Notes: a model not told the origin generated them from the sequence alone. A DNA stretch of 47,349 nt from Roseovarius sp. (GCA_029212365.1 JARGOC010000029.1:1-47349); one strand, 5' to 3'. Positions 15,201 through 24,191 are shown, counted from the first letter of the stretch. Translations and numbers: made by a program.

Positions 15201-16183
15201 GCGGATGCTCCAATCTGTTCCATGCCAGGGAGGTAAAATTCGGTGATGCCGCGCGCGCCGTTGTGACGCCCGGTTTGGATAATCACGTCGATGGAATTCT
15301 CGATGTATCGAACCATGTCCGCATAGGTCATCGGGATCTCCGTCTTGAGGGCGGCGATTGCCAATCGCTGCACCGCCAGTTGCGGGGTTTCGGCATGGAG
15401 CGTGGTCATTGATCCGCCGTGACCCGTGTTGATGGCCTCCAGGAAGGTCATGGCCTCTTTGCCGCGCACCTCGCCGAGAATGATACGATCCGGCCGCATG
15501 CGCAGGGTCGCGGTGAGAAGAACGTCTGCGGTCTGGTACGCTGCATCACGGTTGGCGATAAGCGTCACCACGTTTGGTTGAGCGGGCAGAAGCTCGGCGG
15601 CCTCCTCGATAGTAATGATCCGCTCTTGCGCGCCGACATGGGAAAGAATTTTGCGGGCTGCCACGGTTTTGCCTGTCGACGTACCACCCGAGACGATCAT
15701 GTTGAGCCTATTCTCAACGCAAAATGCCAGTGCATCGTCGATCACGCCGGCTTCCACGACTGTGCGTAACTCTCGAGTCTTTTCCTGCCGCAACTCTTCT
15801 AGCTTGCGCTCTTTGCCAAACAGAAACGACAGTTCGATGTTTTCGAGGGAGAGGCTTGAGAAGAACCGCAAGCTGATCGACATGGCCGACATGACAGCAG
15901 GTGGCGTGATGACCTGCGCGCGGATTGGGCGATCTTTGTAGGCAATCGAGACCGACACAATGGGCCTGTCCTTACTCATGGTGGTGTTTGCGCTGGAGGC
16001 AATCTGATTGCCCAGATCTTTAACCGTAGTCTCCGACAGCCGCTGATCCAGCAAGCGCATGAAGTGATCGCCGTGGAATTCACCCCAGCAGGTACCGTCG
16101 GGGTTGATGCAAATCTCGATGACATCGTCGCGGGACGCGGCGTCCAGCTTATCAAGTGAGGTTTGAAGATAGCTCAGCGACAT
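15197..16183 (-). CDS. virB11: T4SS ATPase VirB11
   Basis: A 328-residue hexameric traffic ATPase. The Walker A GGTSTGKT, Walker B RPDRIILGEVRG and His box GHGGSMTTLHA are all intact. The N-terminal domain (residues 1-150) precedes the RecA-like domain as usual. The start at 16183 is chosen because it lies 4 nt after the virB10 stop; the longer frame would overlap virB10 by 47 nt. VirB11 works with VirB4 in pilus assembly and substrate transfer at the inner membrane. Confidence 0.96.
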   Translation of the reverse strand: MSLSYLQTSLDKLDAASRDDVIEICINPDGTCWGEFHGDHFMRLLDQRLSETTVKDLGNQIASSANTTMSKDRPIVSVSIAYKDRPIRAQVITPPAVMSAMSISLRFFSSLSLENIELSFLFGKERKLEELRQEKTRELRTVVEAGVIDDALAFCVENRLNMIVSGGTSTGKTVAARKILSHVGAQERIITIEEAAELLPAQPNVVTLIANRDAAYQTADVLLTATLRMRPDRIILGEVRGKEAMTFLEAINTGHGGSMTTLHAETPQLAVQRLAIAALKTEIPMTYADMVRYIENSIDVIIQTGRHNGARGITEFYLPGMEQIGASA

Positions 16184-16187
16184 GGGA

Positions 16188-17582
16188 TCAAAATATCTCC
16201 AGATCGCGGTCAACCATGACGGTGACGCGAGCACCTTGATCGACGTAGATGACGGGGCCTATGGAGAGATAGTCGCTGATTACGCTGTCAGTCGCATCGG
16301 CCAGATCATCGCCAACATCCTCAAGAACGCCTGCAGTAGTTTCATCCTCTACGGATGCCGCGGCCGCACTTGGGGCCGCCGAGATGAGCGAAATCAAAGC
16401 TGCAGAGCCGAAGCGTTCCGCCAAGCGTGTATCGACAAACCCGGTCACGCCGGAGCGTCCCAATTCATCCCCACCAAAGGAACTGATCTGAATGGTTTGA
16501 TTGTCCGGCAGGATGATGCGGTCCCAAGCGATGGTGACGCGCTGCTGTGCAATATCGACACCTGAGCGATAGCGCCCGATCAGCCGTGACCCGCGCGGGA
16601 TAAGAAGGCGCGATCCGTCAAAGCTGAAGACATCTTCGGAGACAACGGCGCGGGTTTGGCCGGGGAGGGAGCTGTCGAGTGCGATTTCCATGACAGCCTG
16701 AATCACCGTGCCTTGAATGATGGTGTTGGAAGGGTTGGCGATGACTTCGGCTTGAGTGACGGAGGTCGGAAGCGCGCCGTTCAAGACAAAATCCGTCACC
16801 TCGCCGAATGTGCGCTCTGCAAGCGGGGTTTCATTCGCGCCTGACGTTCCGCCAAATGCAATTGTAGGCGATGCGATGCGGCGCCCCTGAAAAGCGCGTT
16901 CTTCTGCTGCGCGGCGCTCAAGATCAGCCATGCGGCGTGCTTCTTCTTCGCGGCGCAACCGTTCTGCCTCTCGCGCAAGAAGGTCTTCCTCGGATGGTCC
17001 GATAGGTACTGGCGCAGGCACTGGCCGATTGGCTTCAAGTTGGGCCAACTCCAAGTCCATACGTATTTGTTCCAGCTCGCGATCACGCGCCGCCAATTCG
17101 TCCTGAAACAGCTGTTGGGCTGCCACCGATGCAGTTTGCAAAGCCGCGATTTGAGCTGTTAGTCCATCAATGGCGTCCGCAGCCGCCGTGTCTTCTTCTA
17201 CCACCGGTTCCGGCGCGTTGCGCAATTCCTCGATCTGGGCCTGAAGGGCAGCCAATTGCGCAAGGAGCTCCGCGTTGGGCTCAGAAGGTGCGGCGGGGGC
17301 TATGACAATTTGCGTTTCCGGGGCAGGGGGCGGAGGTATGGCTTCGATCGCCCCAAAGCCGTCACCCTCATTTTGAAACACATCAGGTGTGGCTGTTGGC
17401 AGAGCCGTTTCTTCATCTGATCCGGAGACCATGTAGAGAACGGCGCCACCTGCACCAACGAGTGTGACGACGATGAGGGCCAGAAGGGGCGAGCGTCTAG
17501 CCTTAGGTGAACCCCCGCGATGTCCGCCCTTTTCTAGTGCGGCGAGGCGTTTTTCGAGCTCTGCGTCTCCTGTATTGCTCAT
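16188..17582 (-). CDS. virB10: T4SS core protein VirB10
   Basis: A 464-residue protein. A short cytosolic N-terminus is followed by one TM helix (SPLLALIVVTLVGAGGAVLY), a Pro-rich and coiled-coil periplasmic stretch (LAQLAALQAQIEELRNAPEP; REAERLRREEEARRM), and the TrbI/VirB10 beta-barrel domain (GTVIQAVMEIALDSSLPG, RLLIPRGSRLIGRYRSG, GVTGFVDTRLAERFG). The ATG at 17582 overlaps the virB9 stop (ATGA). VirB10 spans both membranes in the core complex with VirB7 and VirB9. Confidence 0.96.
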   Translation of the reverse strand: MSNTGDAELEKRLAALEKGGHRGGSPKARRSPLLALIVVTLVGAGGAVLYMVSGSDEETALPTATPDVFQNEGDGFGAIEAIPPPPAPETQIVIAPAAPSEPNAELLAQLAALQAQIEELRNAPEPVVEEDTAAADAIDGLTAQIAALQTASVAAQQLFQDELAARDRELEQIRMDLELAQLEANRPVPAPVPIGPSEEDLLAREAERLRREEEARRMADLERRAAEERAFQGRRIASPTIAFGGTSGANETPLAERTFGEVTDFVLNGALPTSVTQAEVIANPSNTIIQGTVIQAVMEIALDSSLPGQTRAVVSEDVFSFDGSRLLIPRGSRLIGRYRSGVDIAQQRVTIAWDRIILPDNQTIQISSFGGDELGRSGVTGFVDTRLAERFGSAALISLISAAPSAAAASVEDETTAGVLEDVGDDLADATDSVISDYLSIGPVIYVDQGARVTVMVDRDLEIF

Positions 17583-18376
17583 GATAACGCCCCGGCTGGT
17601 GAGGTTGCCTGAATGCAAACCACGTCATCACCGAGCCGCAACACCCACTGCGTGTTCACGCCTGAGACGCGGATCACACCGTCCTCGACGGCTTGCGTGT
17701 TTACCGTGCGCTCGCGGCCGCTGGAGTATCGGAAGATGGCTGGCACAGGCGCGTTTCGGGGAAACGCGAAATACGTAAACGTCCCATCATCCCAAACGCG
17801 TGTCGGGGTGAATTCCGTTTGTGTGCTGGCCCCGTAATTATAGTTGGGGGCTTGGCTAGCAATTGCGCGGGTTGGCCGCGCCTCATCATCAGGATAGCGG
17901 AACTGGACCACATAGAATGTGGGGCTTTGAGTCTCTTGAACGTTAAAATAATAACTGCGCCGGTTGGTATAGACGGTCACATTGGTATGGACGCCGCGCG
18001 CGACAGGTTTGATCGCGAAGGCTTGTCCGCCGGGAACACCGTCGATCTCAAAGCCTTCTGTGTCGCCTGCAATGATCGAGCGGATGCTTTCGCCTTCACC
18101 GAACTCCACTGTTGTCACGTGAGTGAGTGACACGCTGAGACGATAGACTTGTGCTTCTTGGTATGTAGCCAATCGAACGCGACTGTCATTGGGTCCGCCC
18201 CGCGGAATGGCTTCAGCAATGGCCAAACCCGGCAACACGGCAAGCATAAGAATACTGAGCAACTTTGTAAGCAAACATGCGTTGTCGGAATGAGTTGTGT
18301 CGCCAATACCCTGCCGCGCTACGCGCTCTCGAGACATTGGCGACAGGTTATTTTGTTGTGAATTCCTGAAACGCAT
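17579..18376 (-). CDS. virB9: T4SS core protein VirB9
   Basis: A 265-residue protein. The hydrophobic segment LLSILMLAVLPGLAIA (about residues 39-54) is the signal peptide core, though it is unusually far from the start; the ATG at 18376 is kept because it overlaps the virB8 stop as TAATG, but M14 is a possible start. The mature part shows IPRGGPNDSRVRLATYQEAQ, an N-terminal beta domain, and the C-terminal WVLRLGDDVVCIQ. It forms the outer-membrane core ring with VirB7 and VirB10. Confidence 0.94.
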   Translation of the reverse strand: MRFRNSQQNNLSPMSRERVARQGIGDTTHSDNACLLTKLLSILMLAVLPGLAIAEAIPRGGPNDSRVRLATYQEAQVYRLSVSLTHVTTVEFGEGESIRSIIAGDTEGFEIDGVPGGQAFAIKPVARGVHTNVTVYTNRRSYYFNVQETQSPTFYVVQFRYPDDEARPTRAIASQAPNYNYGASTQTEFTPTRVWDDGTFTYFAFPRNAPVPAIFRYSSGRERTVNTQAVEDGVIRVSGVNTQWVLRLGDDVVCIQATSPAGALS

Positions 18377-19029
18377 TAGTTCTCCAATCTGTCGGAGCGG
18401 ATGGAATATTCCAGCACCGTGAAGCCAAAGGGATTGGACCAGACCTGATCAATGGACCGACTGGCCTCGGGTCGGAACTCAAATAGCAGCGTGGCGGTGA
18501 ACAGGCCGGTCTGAACGCCGTTAATCGAGTTCAGGCGCTTGCGCAGACGGACCGTGGCGCGATTGATGCCGATCCGGTTGATGCTGAGGACTTCGACATC
18601 CAACCGGCCGCTTGTGCCATAAAGCGTGGGCGGATAATCCGCATTTGCACTGTTCCAGATTTGGCGCAGGGAGGCTTCGGCCGCGCCATCGGAACGGCGC
18701 AGTACACTTCTGACCCGCACATCATTGTCGAGTTGGTTATAGACCTCGCGGTCACTGATATAGCGGAAGACTTCCGCCTCAATGATGGCCTGGTTTTCCG
18801 TGACGGTCGTTGCCCCAACAGAGGCCTCCGGCAGGGCAAAGCCGGTCGCGGGATCATAAGGCACCACGACAGGCGGCGGATCGACATCGAGGATTGCGAC
18901 GGCGGCGGCACTCAGACACCCGAGAATGCCAAAGATGAGGCCAATCAAACCAAGCCGTTGCCAAAGACGTTCGCGCCGCAGGGCGCCGTACACCAGCTCT
19001 TCTTGAATAATGTCTTGTTCACTCACCAC
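18376..19029 (-). CDS. virB8: T4SS inner-membrane protein VirB8
   Basis: A 217-residue bitopic protein. One TM helix (LGLIGLIFGILGCLSAAAVA, about residues 26-46) is followed by the NTF2-like periplasmic domain: PPVVVPYDPATGFALPEA, then AEVFRYISDREVYN, then NPFGFTVLEYSIRSD at the end. The start is one of two adjacent GTG codons (19029 or 19026), both with a weak Shine-Dalgarno site. It is separated from virB5 by a 115-bp gap containing a long hairpin, the only large gap inside the operon. Confidence 0.94.
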   Translation of the reverse strand: MVSEQDIIQEELVYGALRRERLWQRLGLIGLIFGILGCLSAAAVAILDVDPPPVVVPYDPATGFALPEASVGATTVTENQAIIEAEVFRYISDREVYNQLDNDVRVRSVLRRSDGAAEASLRQIWNSANADYPPTLYGTSGRLDVEVLSINRIGINRATVRLRKRLNSINGVQTGLFTATLLFEFRPEASRSIDQVWSNPFGFTVLEYSIRSDRLEN

Positions 19030-19047
19030 GCTTTACACCCCGGACTC

Positions 19048-19144
19048 GGCGTTTCGAAATAAGCTGAATCGGTTCTTCGCTGCCTCTCGCTTCGTATGAG
19101 CGCGAAAACCGATATTTGATTTTGTGGGTCAATTTCGAAACGCC
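19048..19144. repeat. Long nested inverted repeat between virB5 and virB8
   Basis: GGCGTTTCGAAAT (19048-19060) and ATTTCGAAACGCC (19132-19144) are perfect complements. Inside them, ATCGGTTCTTCGC (19068-19080) pairs with GCGAAAACCGAT (19102-19113) with one bulged base. The outer arm abuts the virB5 stop codon. It could be an mRNA processing or attenuation structure, or a small inserted MITE-like element. Confidence 0.75.
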
Positions 19145-19954
19145 TTAATCAGCACTGAGATCAGGCAAGGTGAAATCCATGAACCGCTGCTCTTCAGCGA
19201 TGGTTGCGGCATCGATCACACCACCTGTGCCATCACCGACGGTCTGAATGGCTTCAAGCTGCCACATGGCAACAAGCGCAATCGCAAGCTCTGCCGTCAC
19301 ACGCGTGTTGAGATCGACGCTTTCCTTCAACTCATCCATGTCATCGATAAGTCCGACGAGTCGATCCACGCGCTCAAGCGATTGGCCTGCGTCGCCGTAG
19401 CTGTTTTGTGCCGCGGCCGAGACCAGCGCGCCAGTTGTGGCTTGGGTCGCAATCCGGTTGGCGCTTGCGTTCCCACTGCTGGCCATTTCTGAGAGCGTAT
19501 CGTCATCAAACCCAAGATCAGCCAAGACGCGGTCCATCTGGGTTTCGATCTCGCCTGCGCCCGACCCGGACAGGCCAGAAAAGTCCCCCGTCTTGATGGC
19601 TTCGATGGTCGCGAGGATGTCCCCGAACTCTTGGTCGAGCAATCCATTCAATTCCTCTTCCATCTCAGTGCGGATGATCTCTGGCAGCTCGGCAAGGCGT
19701 GTCAGGGCCTCATAGGTGCGTTGCAGCTCTGCAAGTTGGTCCGTGAGTGTGGCAAGCTGTTCGCGCAGCTGGGTCAGCTGTTCGTTTTGCAGGATTTCAT
19801 CTTCGATCATCTGCCGGAGTTGCTGGATGTTTTGGGCAATGTTTTGGGTGTCGACGACGGGTACGCCTTGGGCGAGGGCAGGGTGCGCGAAGTGGAGCCC
19901 TGCGACTAATGTGCCAACCAATGCAGTCTTTAGTGCCCATTTTGATTTTCGCAT
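19145..19954 (-). CDS. virB5: T4SS minor pilin VirB5
   Basis: A 269-residue exported protein. A signal peptide covers residues 1-28 (ALVGTLVAGLHFAHPALA). The mature protein starts QGVPVVDTQNIAQNIQQLRQ, followed by a long coiled coil, as in VirB5/TrbJ. The end reads VDLNTRVTAELAIALVAMWQ then EEQRFMDFTLPD. VirB5 sits at the pilus tip. Its ATG overlaps the upstream stop by 1 nt (TGATG). Both ends of this protein recur in the upstream chimeric gene. Confidence 0.9.
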   Translation of the reverse strand: MRKSKWALKTALVGTLVAGLHFAHPALAQGVPVVDTQNIAQNIQQLRQMIEDEILQNEQLTQLREQLATLTDQLAELQRTYEALTRLAELPEIIRTEMEEELNGLLDQEFGDILATIEAIKTGDFSGLSGSGAGEIETQMDRVLADLGFDDDTLSEMASSGNASANRIATQATTGALVSAAAQNSYGDAGQSLERVDRLVGLIDDMDELKESVDLNTRVTAELAIALVAMWQLEAIQTVGDGTGGVIDAATIAEEQRFMDFTLPDLSAD

Positions 19955-21108
19955 CAGTCTATCTCCTCGATTGTGAAATCCATGAAATCCCCTTCGGCCA
20001 TCCGAGCTGAGGCTTGGGCCAGTTCTTCCGCACTCAAGACGCGGGTCCTTGTTGCTTGCAGGCGAATGCGGGCCGCGACGAGGCGCACGAGTTCAGCCCG
20101 CGCATAGGTGTTGAGCGCAACACTTTCTTGCACGTCCTCGGTCGTAGATATCCGCTCAACGATATCGCGAATGCGCAGGGCGGCCTGGCGGATCGCAGCA
20201 GGGGAGTTGTTTCCATAGAAAGCAGCGCCATGCCCCGTGATCGAAAGATTGGCATTGGCCAGTAGAGCTGGATCAATCGTGCCGAGGGCTTCGATACCGC
20301 CGATGCGGCTGAGATAGAGATTGTAGCGTTCAGGGATGACAGTGACGTAGTGCTGGGTTTCTCGGAAAGGGGGCACGCCGCTGTATTCGAACACGCGACC
20401 CGGCCCTGCATTGTAGGCGGCAAGCGCGTTGATGATGTTGCCGTCAAAGGTGTTGAGTTGCGTGGCCAAGTATCGCGCGCCGCCATGCACCTGCAGGTAA
20501 GGGCTATCGTAGTATTCCGGATTGATACCGAGATCGCTGGCGGTACCGGGCATGATCTGAGTGAGACCAAAAGCACCAACAGGAGAACGCGCACCGATGG
20601 TAAAACGACTTTCCTGCCAAATAAGGGCTTGAAGAAGGGCGCGCCATTGGACGGGAGAGAGTCCGGCACGCCCTACGCCTGCAAAGCCGCTGGTCTCTTG
20701 AGCTACGCGGATAATGAGTTGTTCGATATTCTGGGCTGCATCGCCAAACATCTGCGTGCCCGCGGGATTGGGATCAACCTCGCCTGAGCCGTATACGGCC
20801 TCCACCGACTGGGCAGGATCGCCGCTGCCAGAGTCCAAATCGGACACCATTGCGGGCAGGCCTTGGCCTCCAAAGCTGGTTTGCGCATCGAGAATACGCG
20901 CCAGGGTTTCCAATTGCTCGCGCTCGATCTCGGAAATCAGTTCGCGCACCGTTAGCTTATCGGCTTGGGTCGCAAGATCGACTTCACGATCACCGGTTTC
21001 CACGATGTCGCGTGCAGTCAAGCCGTTGTCGACCGTTGGCACGCCTTGAGCAAAGGCGAGACCGGGCAGCAAAGACACGCAGAGGATATGGGCGAGCCTA
21101 GACTTCAA
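19954..21108 (-). CDS. VirB5-lytic transglycosylase chimera (VirB1-like)
   Basis: A 384-residue exported protein. The signal peptide ends near GLAFA. Then come a VirB5-like opening (QGVPTVDNGLTARDIVETGD) and coiled coil (VRELISEIEREQLETLARIL), and an SLT lytic-transglycosylase domain at about residues 150-290. The SLT catalytic Glu is in ALIWQESRF, with GAFGLTQIMPGTASDLG and ALAAYNAGPGRVFEY. The C-terminus is again VirB5-like (VALNTYARAELVRLVAARIR, EGDFMDFTIEE). It opens peptidoglycan for the secretion channel. The TTG at 21108 is preferred: GGAGG is 6 nt upstream, whereas the GTG at 21114 touches it. Confidence 0.88.
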   Translation of the reverse strand: MKSRLAHILCVSLLPGLAFAQGVPTVDNGLTARDIVETGDREVDLATQADKLTVRELISEIEREQLETLARILDAQTSFGGQGLPAMVSDLDSGSGDPAQSVEAVYGSGEVDPNPAGTQMFGDAAQNIEQLIIRVAQETSGFAGVGRAGLSPVQWRALLQALIWQESRFTIGARSPVGAFGLTQIMPGTASDLGINPEYYDSPYLQVHGGARYLATQLNTFDGNIINALAAYNAGPGRVFEYSGVPPFRETQHYVTVIPERYNLYLSRIGGIEALGTIDPALLANANLSITGHGAAFYGNNSPAAIRQAALRIRDIVERISTTEDVQESVALNTYARAELVRLVAARIRLQATRTRVLSAEELAQASARMAEGDFMDFTIEEID

Positions 21109-21265
21109 TGTCACCCTCCAGAGTGCCAAGGGGCGTGAAGGTGCAATTGGGATCAACCGGTGCAACTGCCGCAAGGAACGTGAAGCAGTTCGCTTGAGGT
21201 TCTTGGTATTGTGCGCAGGAGGTGAGGAAGCCGAGCGCGGTGAGAAGGATCAAAGTGCGTTTCAT
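21098..21265 (-). CDS. virB7: VirB7-like lipoprotein (55 residues)
   Basis: A short gene with the peptide MKRTLILLTALGFLTSCAQY followed by 35 residues. LTSC is a lipobox, so the mature protein would start at Cys17 and be anchored in the outer membrane. Two more cysteines occur (QANCF, DPNCTF), useful for disulfide linkage as in VirB7-VirB9 pairs. Its ATG overlaps the virB4 stop (ATGA) and its end overlaps the start of the chimeric gene. VirB7 assignment rests on lipobox, size and context, not on clear family similarity. Confidence 0.72.
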   Translation of the reverse strand: MKRTLILLTALGFLTSCAQYQEPQANCFTFLAAVAPVDPNCTFTPLGTLEGDIEV

Positions 21266-23652
21266 AGCAGTCTCCAGAAATCAGGACGGTCGCGGTAGTC
21301 GGGACCAACAAGCGCCTCGCCTTTTTCCATGCCACCAAGAATAGTGAGGTTGGGGCCGAGTGCGCTGAGATCGGCATCAACGACGATGGAGCCCTGATCG
21401 TCGCGAATAAGGGCCAGCCGCGAATTGCTGCCCGTATTCAAAAGTACGTCGAGTTCTTTCTCAAAGAGGTTCAACATCGCGTAGTCGGACGCATGGGCGC
21501 GGATATTGGGCAGCAGGATTTGCGTCGGAACAGCCTCGACAATGGTCTTGCCGGTGCGTGTGCGTTCGAGCTGGCTGGCATATTGCGTCATCATCACGGC
21601 AACGGTGTTCTGTTTTCGCGCTGTCACCAGCCAGTTTGACAGGCGTTCGGCAAAGTAGGCGTTGTCGAGGGCCTTCCAGGCTTCATCAATGACGATGATC
21701 GTAGGACGGCGGTCTTCAATCTCACGTTCAACGCGGCGGAACAGGTAGCTGAGGACGGCCATCCGTTCTTTCTCAGACTCAGAGTCGAGAATGCCAGTAA
21801 GATCAAACCCGACCACATCGCCCTCAAGAGAAAACGTGTCTTTGAAAGATTGGCCAAATATCCAGCCATAGCGCCCATCTTCGGTCCACTCGAGCAATCG
21901 CTGGTGCAAGTCACCGCCATCATCGGTGGAGACAAAGAGCGAGGCAAAGTCTTTCCAATTACGCAACGCTGGATCCGTGGCGTTCGCGTTCTGGCGCACG
22001 ACCTCTTGGATGCGGTTGGTTTGAACGGGCGTCAGCGGCTTGTCCGCGCGGTAGAGCAGGGTGGCCAGCCAGTCCGAGAGCCAAGCGGTGCCGCGATCGT
22101 CCACTTCGGTCCAAAGCGGATTGAGGCCGGTGGCTTGTCCAGCCTTCAATGCTGCATAGCTGCCCCCATTGGCGCGGACCGCCATCTCCATACCAAGTCG
22201 GTAATCAAAGACGAAGATCCGCGCGCCTGCTCGACGGGCTTGGGTCATGAGGAAGGCGGAAAGGACGGACTTACCAGATCCGGGTCGTCCCATGATCAGT
22301 GTGTGCCCGCTGGTAGGTTCACTGGAAGGGCTGCCTTGTTCGTGATAGGAGAACCGATAGGCACTTTGCTCGGGCGTGGGGAACATGGTGATCACCTTGC
22401 TCCATGGCAGCTCACCCGCCTTCTTGCCGAGTTGGGTTCGGTGAAATGCGGCGAAATCTGCGAAATTGCGATTGGTGATGGCACTGGCCCGCACGCGCTT
22501 GGGCTGGTTGCCCGGATGTTGGCTGAGGTAATGCGCTTTCGCCGCAACCCGCTCGCCGATCATCTTCACGCCTTCAGCAGCGGCCGCGTTGACGATTTCA
22601 GCGCTCAACGTCTGCAGTTCATCAAGCGTGTCGCAGAAGATCGTCACGACCATATGGTGTTCACCAAAGCTCTGGCGTTTCGCCTCGAGATCATCCGCGG
22701 CAATATCCAGCGCTTCCATCAGTGACAGGGCGGCATCTTGCGACGCCTGCATCTGCCGCTTCTGTCGCTTGATACGACCGGCCATGAGGTTGGAATTGAT
22801 CGGTGTGAAGGAGTGGGTGACGATCATGTCGACCGGCAGGTTCAGCATGTCGAACATGGTGCAGGAGGTCGCCTCGGAGTATTCCCCGATGGTGAAGCTC
22901 TTGCCAAAGCGGTGACCGACGACGCCCTCTGACAGCTCGAAGTGATCCTCAAAGAAAGTCACGCGCGTATTGGCGACGTTGAAGGAGAGGAAGCCGTAGG
23001 TGTTGGCCGGGTAGAGTGGCAGTTCTTGGCCGGTGTTCAATGCCCCCAGAAACCCAACGAGTTCGCCTGCCTTTGCGGAAAGAACGCGCGGCTTCAGGTC
23101 CGTCAGGCCTGACAGAAACACATTCACAGCCTCGCCAAGCCGACGTAGGCGTTTTTGGGTCTCTTCTTTGAACCGTTCCGGCGCGCTGTGGTTCAGGAAC
23201 GGCAGAAAGCTCTTCGAAGGCGGGCGGTGAATGACCGTCAATGTCAGCGTCTTGTCCCGCAGCCCGCTGGTGGCAAGCTTCTCGCGCCACTGGCGATCCA
23301 CTTCACCTGCAAAACTGTCCTCACCAATGGGCTCAAGCTCCGGCGCAATCGCCTTGGAGACCTTGTGCACATAATAGCTGAACTCCGGACCAAGCTGCGC
23401 GACGATGCGGGCAAACAGTGCCGTGACCTTATCGAGATAGGCATCATCAGTCGTGTAACTGTTGACCCCATCGAGGCGGATGCATTGGAACAATTCGTTC
23501 ACCCGCGTGCGCACCGTTTGATCATCGACCAAACTGACATAAGGCAGCATATGCGCGAGGCGCGTTTCTCGCGCGTACCAGGTGGGAGCCAAAGTGCGGG
23601 TATCGACGGCTTCGTCGTTAGTTTCATCACGGGGCATAGCTGTCGCCGCCAT
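21262..23652 (-). CDS. virB4: T4SS ATPase VirB4
   Basis: A 796-residue VirB4/CagE ATPase. The N-terminal domain (residues 1-430) includes YHLSQHPGN-like AHYLSQHPGNQPKR. Walker A GRPGSGKS is at residues 455-462 and Walker B TIIVIDEAWKAL at about residue 645, with the later MMTQYASQL motif. It powers pilus assembly at the inner membrane. The chosen ATG overlaps virB3 by 26 nt; M6 (23637) is an alternative. Confidence 0.96.
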   Translation of the reverse strand: MAATAMPRDETNDEAVDTRTLAPTWYARETRLAHMLPYVSLVDDQTVRTRVNELFQCIRLDGVNSYTTDDAYLDKVTALFARIVAQLGPEFSYYVHKVSKAIAPELEPIGEDSFAGEVDRQWREKLATSGLRDKTLTLTVIHRPPSKSFLPFLNHSAPERFKEETQKRLRRLGEAVNVFLSGLTDLKPRVLSAKAGELVGFLGALNTGQELPLYPANTYGFLSFNVANTRVTFFEDHFELSEGVVGHRFGKSFTIGEYSEATSCTMFDMLNLPVDMIVTHSFTPINSNLMAGRIKRQKRQMQASQDAALSLMEALDIAADDLEAKRQSFGEHHMVVTIFCDTLDELQTLSAEIVNAAAAEGVKMIGERVAAKAHYLSQHPGNQPKRVRASAITNRNFADFAAFHRTQLGKKAGELPWSKVITMFPTPEQSAYRFSYHEQGSPSSEPTSGHTLIMGRPGSGKSVLSAFLMTQARRAGARIFVFDYRLGMEMAVRANGGSYAALKAGQATGLNPLWTEVDDRGTAWLSDWLATLLYRADKPLTPVQTNRIQEVVRQNANATDPALRNWKDFASLFVSTDDGGDLHQRLLEWTEDGRYGWIFGQSFKDTFSLEGDVVGFDLTGILDSESEKERMAVLSYLFRRVEREIEDRRPTIIVIDEAWKALDNAYFAERLSNWLVTARKQNTVAVMMTQYASQLERTRTGKTIVEAVPTQILLPNIRAHASDYAMLNLFEKELDVLLNTGSNSRLALIRDDQGSIVVDADLSALGPNLTILGGMEKGEALVGPDYRDRPDFWRLL

Positions 23653-23905
23653 GAACTTGCCGGTTTCGGGTGGGCGGTGTTTCTCGGAGCGCCGTCATCA
23701 TCACGTCGATAAAGCGAGGATCCCAATCGGCGGCTTTCCAAAGCACGGGATAGAGAACGATCGCAACCCCAAGGATCGCGATGTGCTGGACCCATACGAA
23801 CAGCAGCACCGAGCCAAAGAGCCAGACCATCGCGTACATGATGGGCAGGCCCAAAAGCTTCGGCGGGCGCACAAGGCCGAGGAAGAGTGGCGAGCGCTCA
23901 GCCAC
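23627..23905 (-). CDS. virB3: T4SS inner-membrane protein VirB3
   Basis: A 92-residue protein starting at the GTG at 23905, which overlaps the virB2 end by 8 nt. The family opening is clear: ERSPLFLGLVRPPKLLGLPI. Two adjacent TM helices follow (YAMVWLFGSVLLFVWV and IAILGVAIVLYPVLW), then WDPRFIDVMM, typical of VirB3. VirB3 works with VirB4 in pilus biogenesis. A longer frame from 23947 is not supported. Confidence 0.93.
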   Translation of the reverse strand: MAERSPLFLGLVRPPKLLGLPIMYAMVWLFGSVLLFVWVQHIAILGVAIVLYPVLWKAADWDPRFIDVMMTALRETPPTRNRQVHGGDSYAP

Positions 23906-24191
23906 CAGCAAAGACCGCTGCAACGATCGTGGGTGCAGCTGCAACACCGGCGATGCCGACGAGCACCCAGAGTGCTTGGCGCAGATCGATGATGTTGAAA
24001 AACCAGCTGAGAAAAACGCCTAAGACAGCCAGCGTGGCGATGACGACGCCAAGTGGCCCGGTCAGCGCATCTACGATGCCTTGTAGCAGACTTTGAATTG
24101 GGGAGAGGTCGATGCTTTGGGCGAGGGCGGGTTCTGCGATCAGCAAGAACAACGTCAATGATGCCGCGAAAGCGCGTGTAAAATGTCTCAT
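23898..24191 (-). CDS. virB2: T4SS major pilin VirB2
   Basis: A 97-residue pilin precursor. The signal peptide (FAASLTLFLLIAEPALA) is cut near residue 24. The mature part has two hydrophobic helices, ALTGPLGVVIATLAVLGVFL and LVGIAGVAAAPTIVAAVF, with a short polar loop FFNIIDLRQA, as in VirB2/TrbC. Its ATG overlaps the stop of the transglycosylase gene (ATGA). Confidence 0.95.
   Translation of the reverse strand: MRHFTRAFAASLTLFLLIAEPALAQSIDLSPIQSLLQGIVDALTGPLGVVIATLAVLGVFLSWFFNIIDLRQALWVLVGIAGVAAAPTIVAAVFAGG

Noticed and set aside
21850..22725. Plus-strand 291-codon frame
   Set aside because: It is antisense to virB4, whose family motifs are clear; long antisense frames are common in GC-rich genes.
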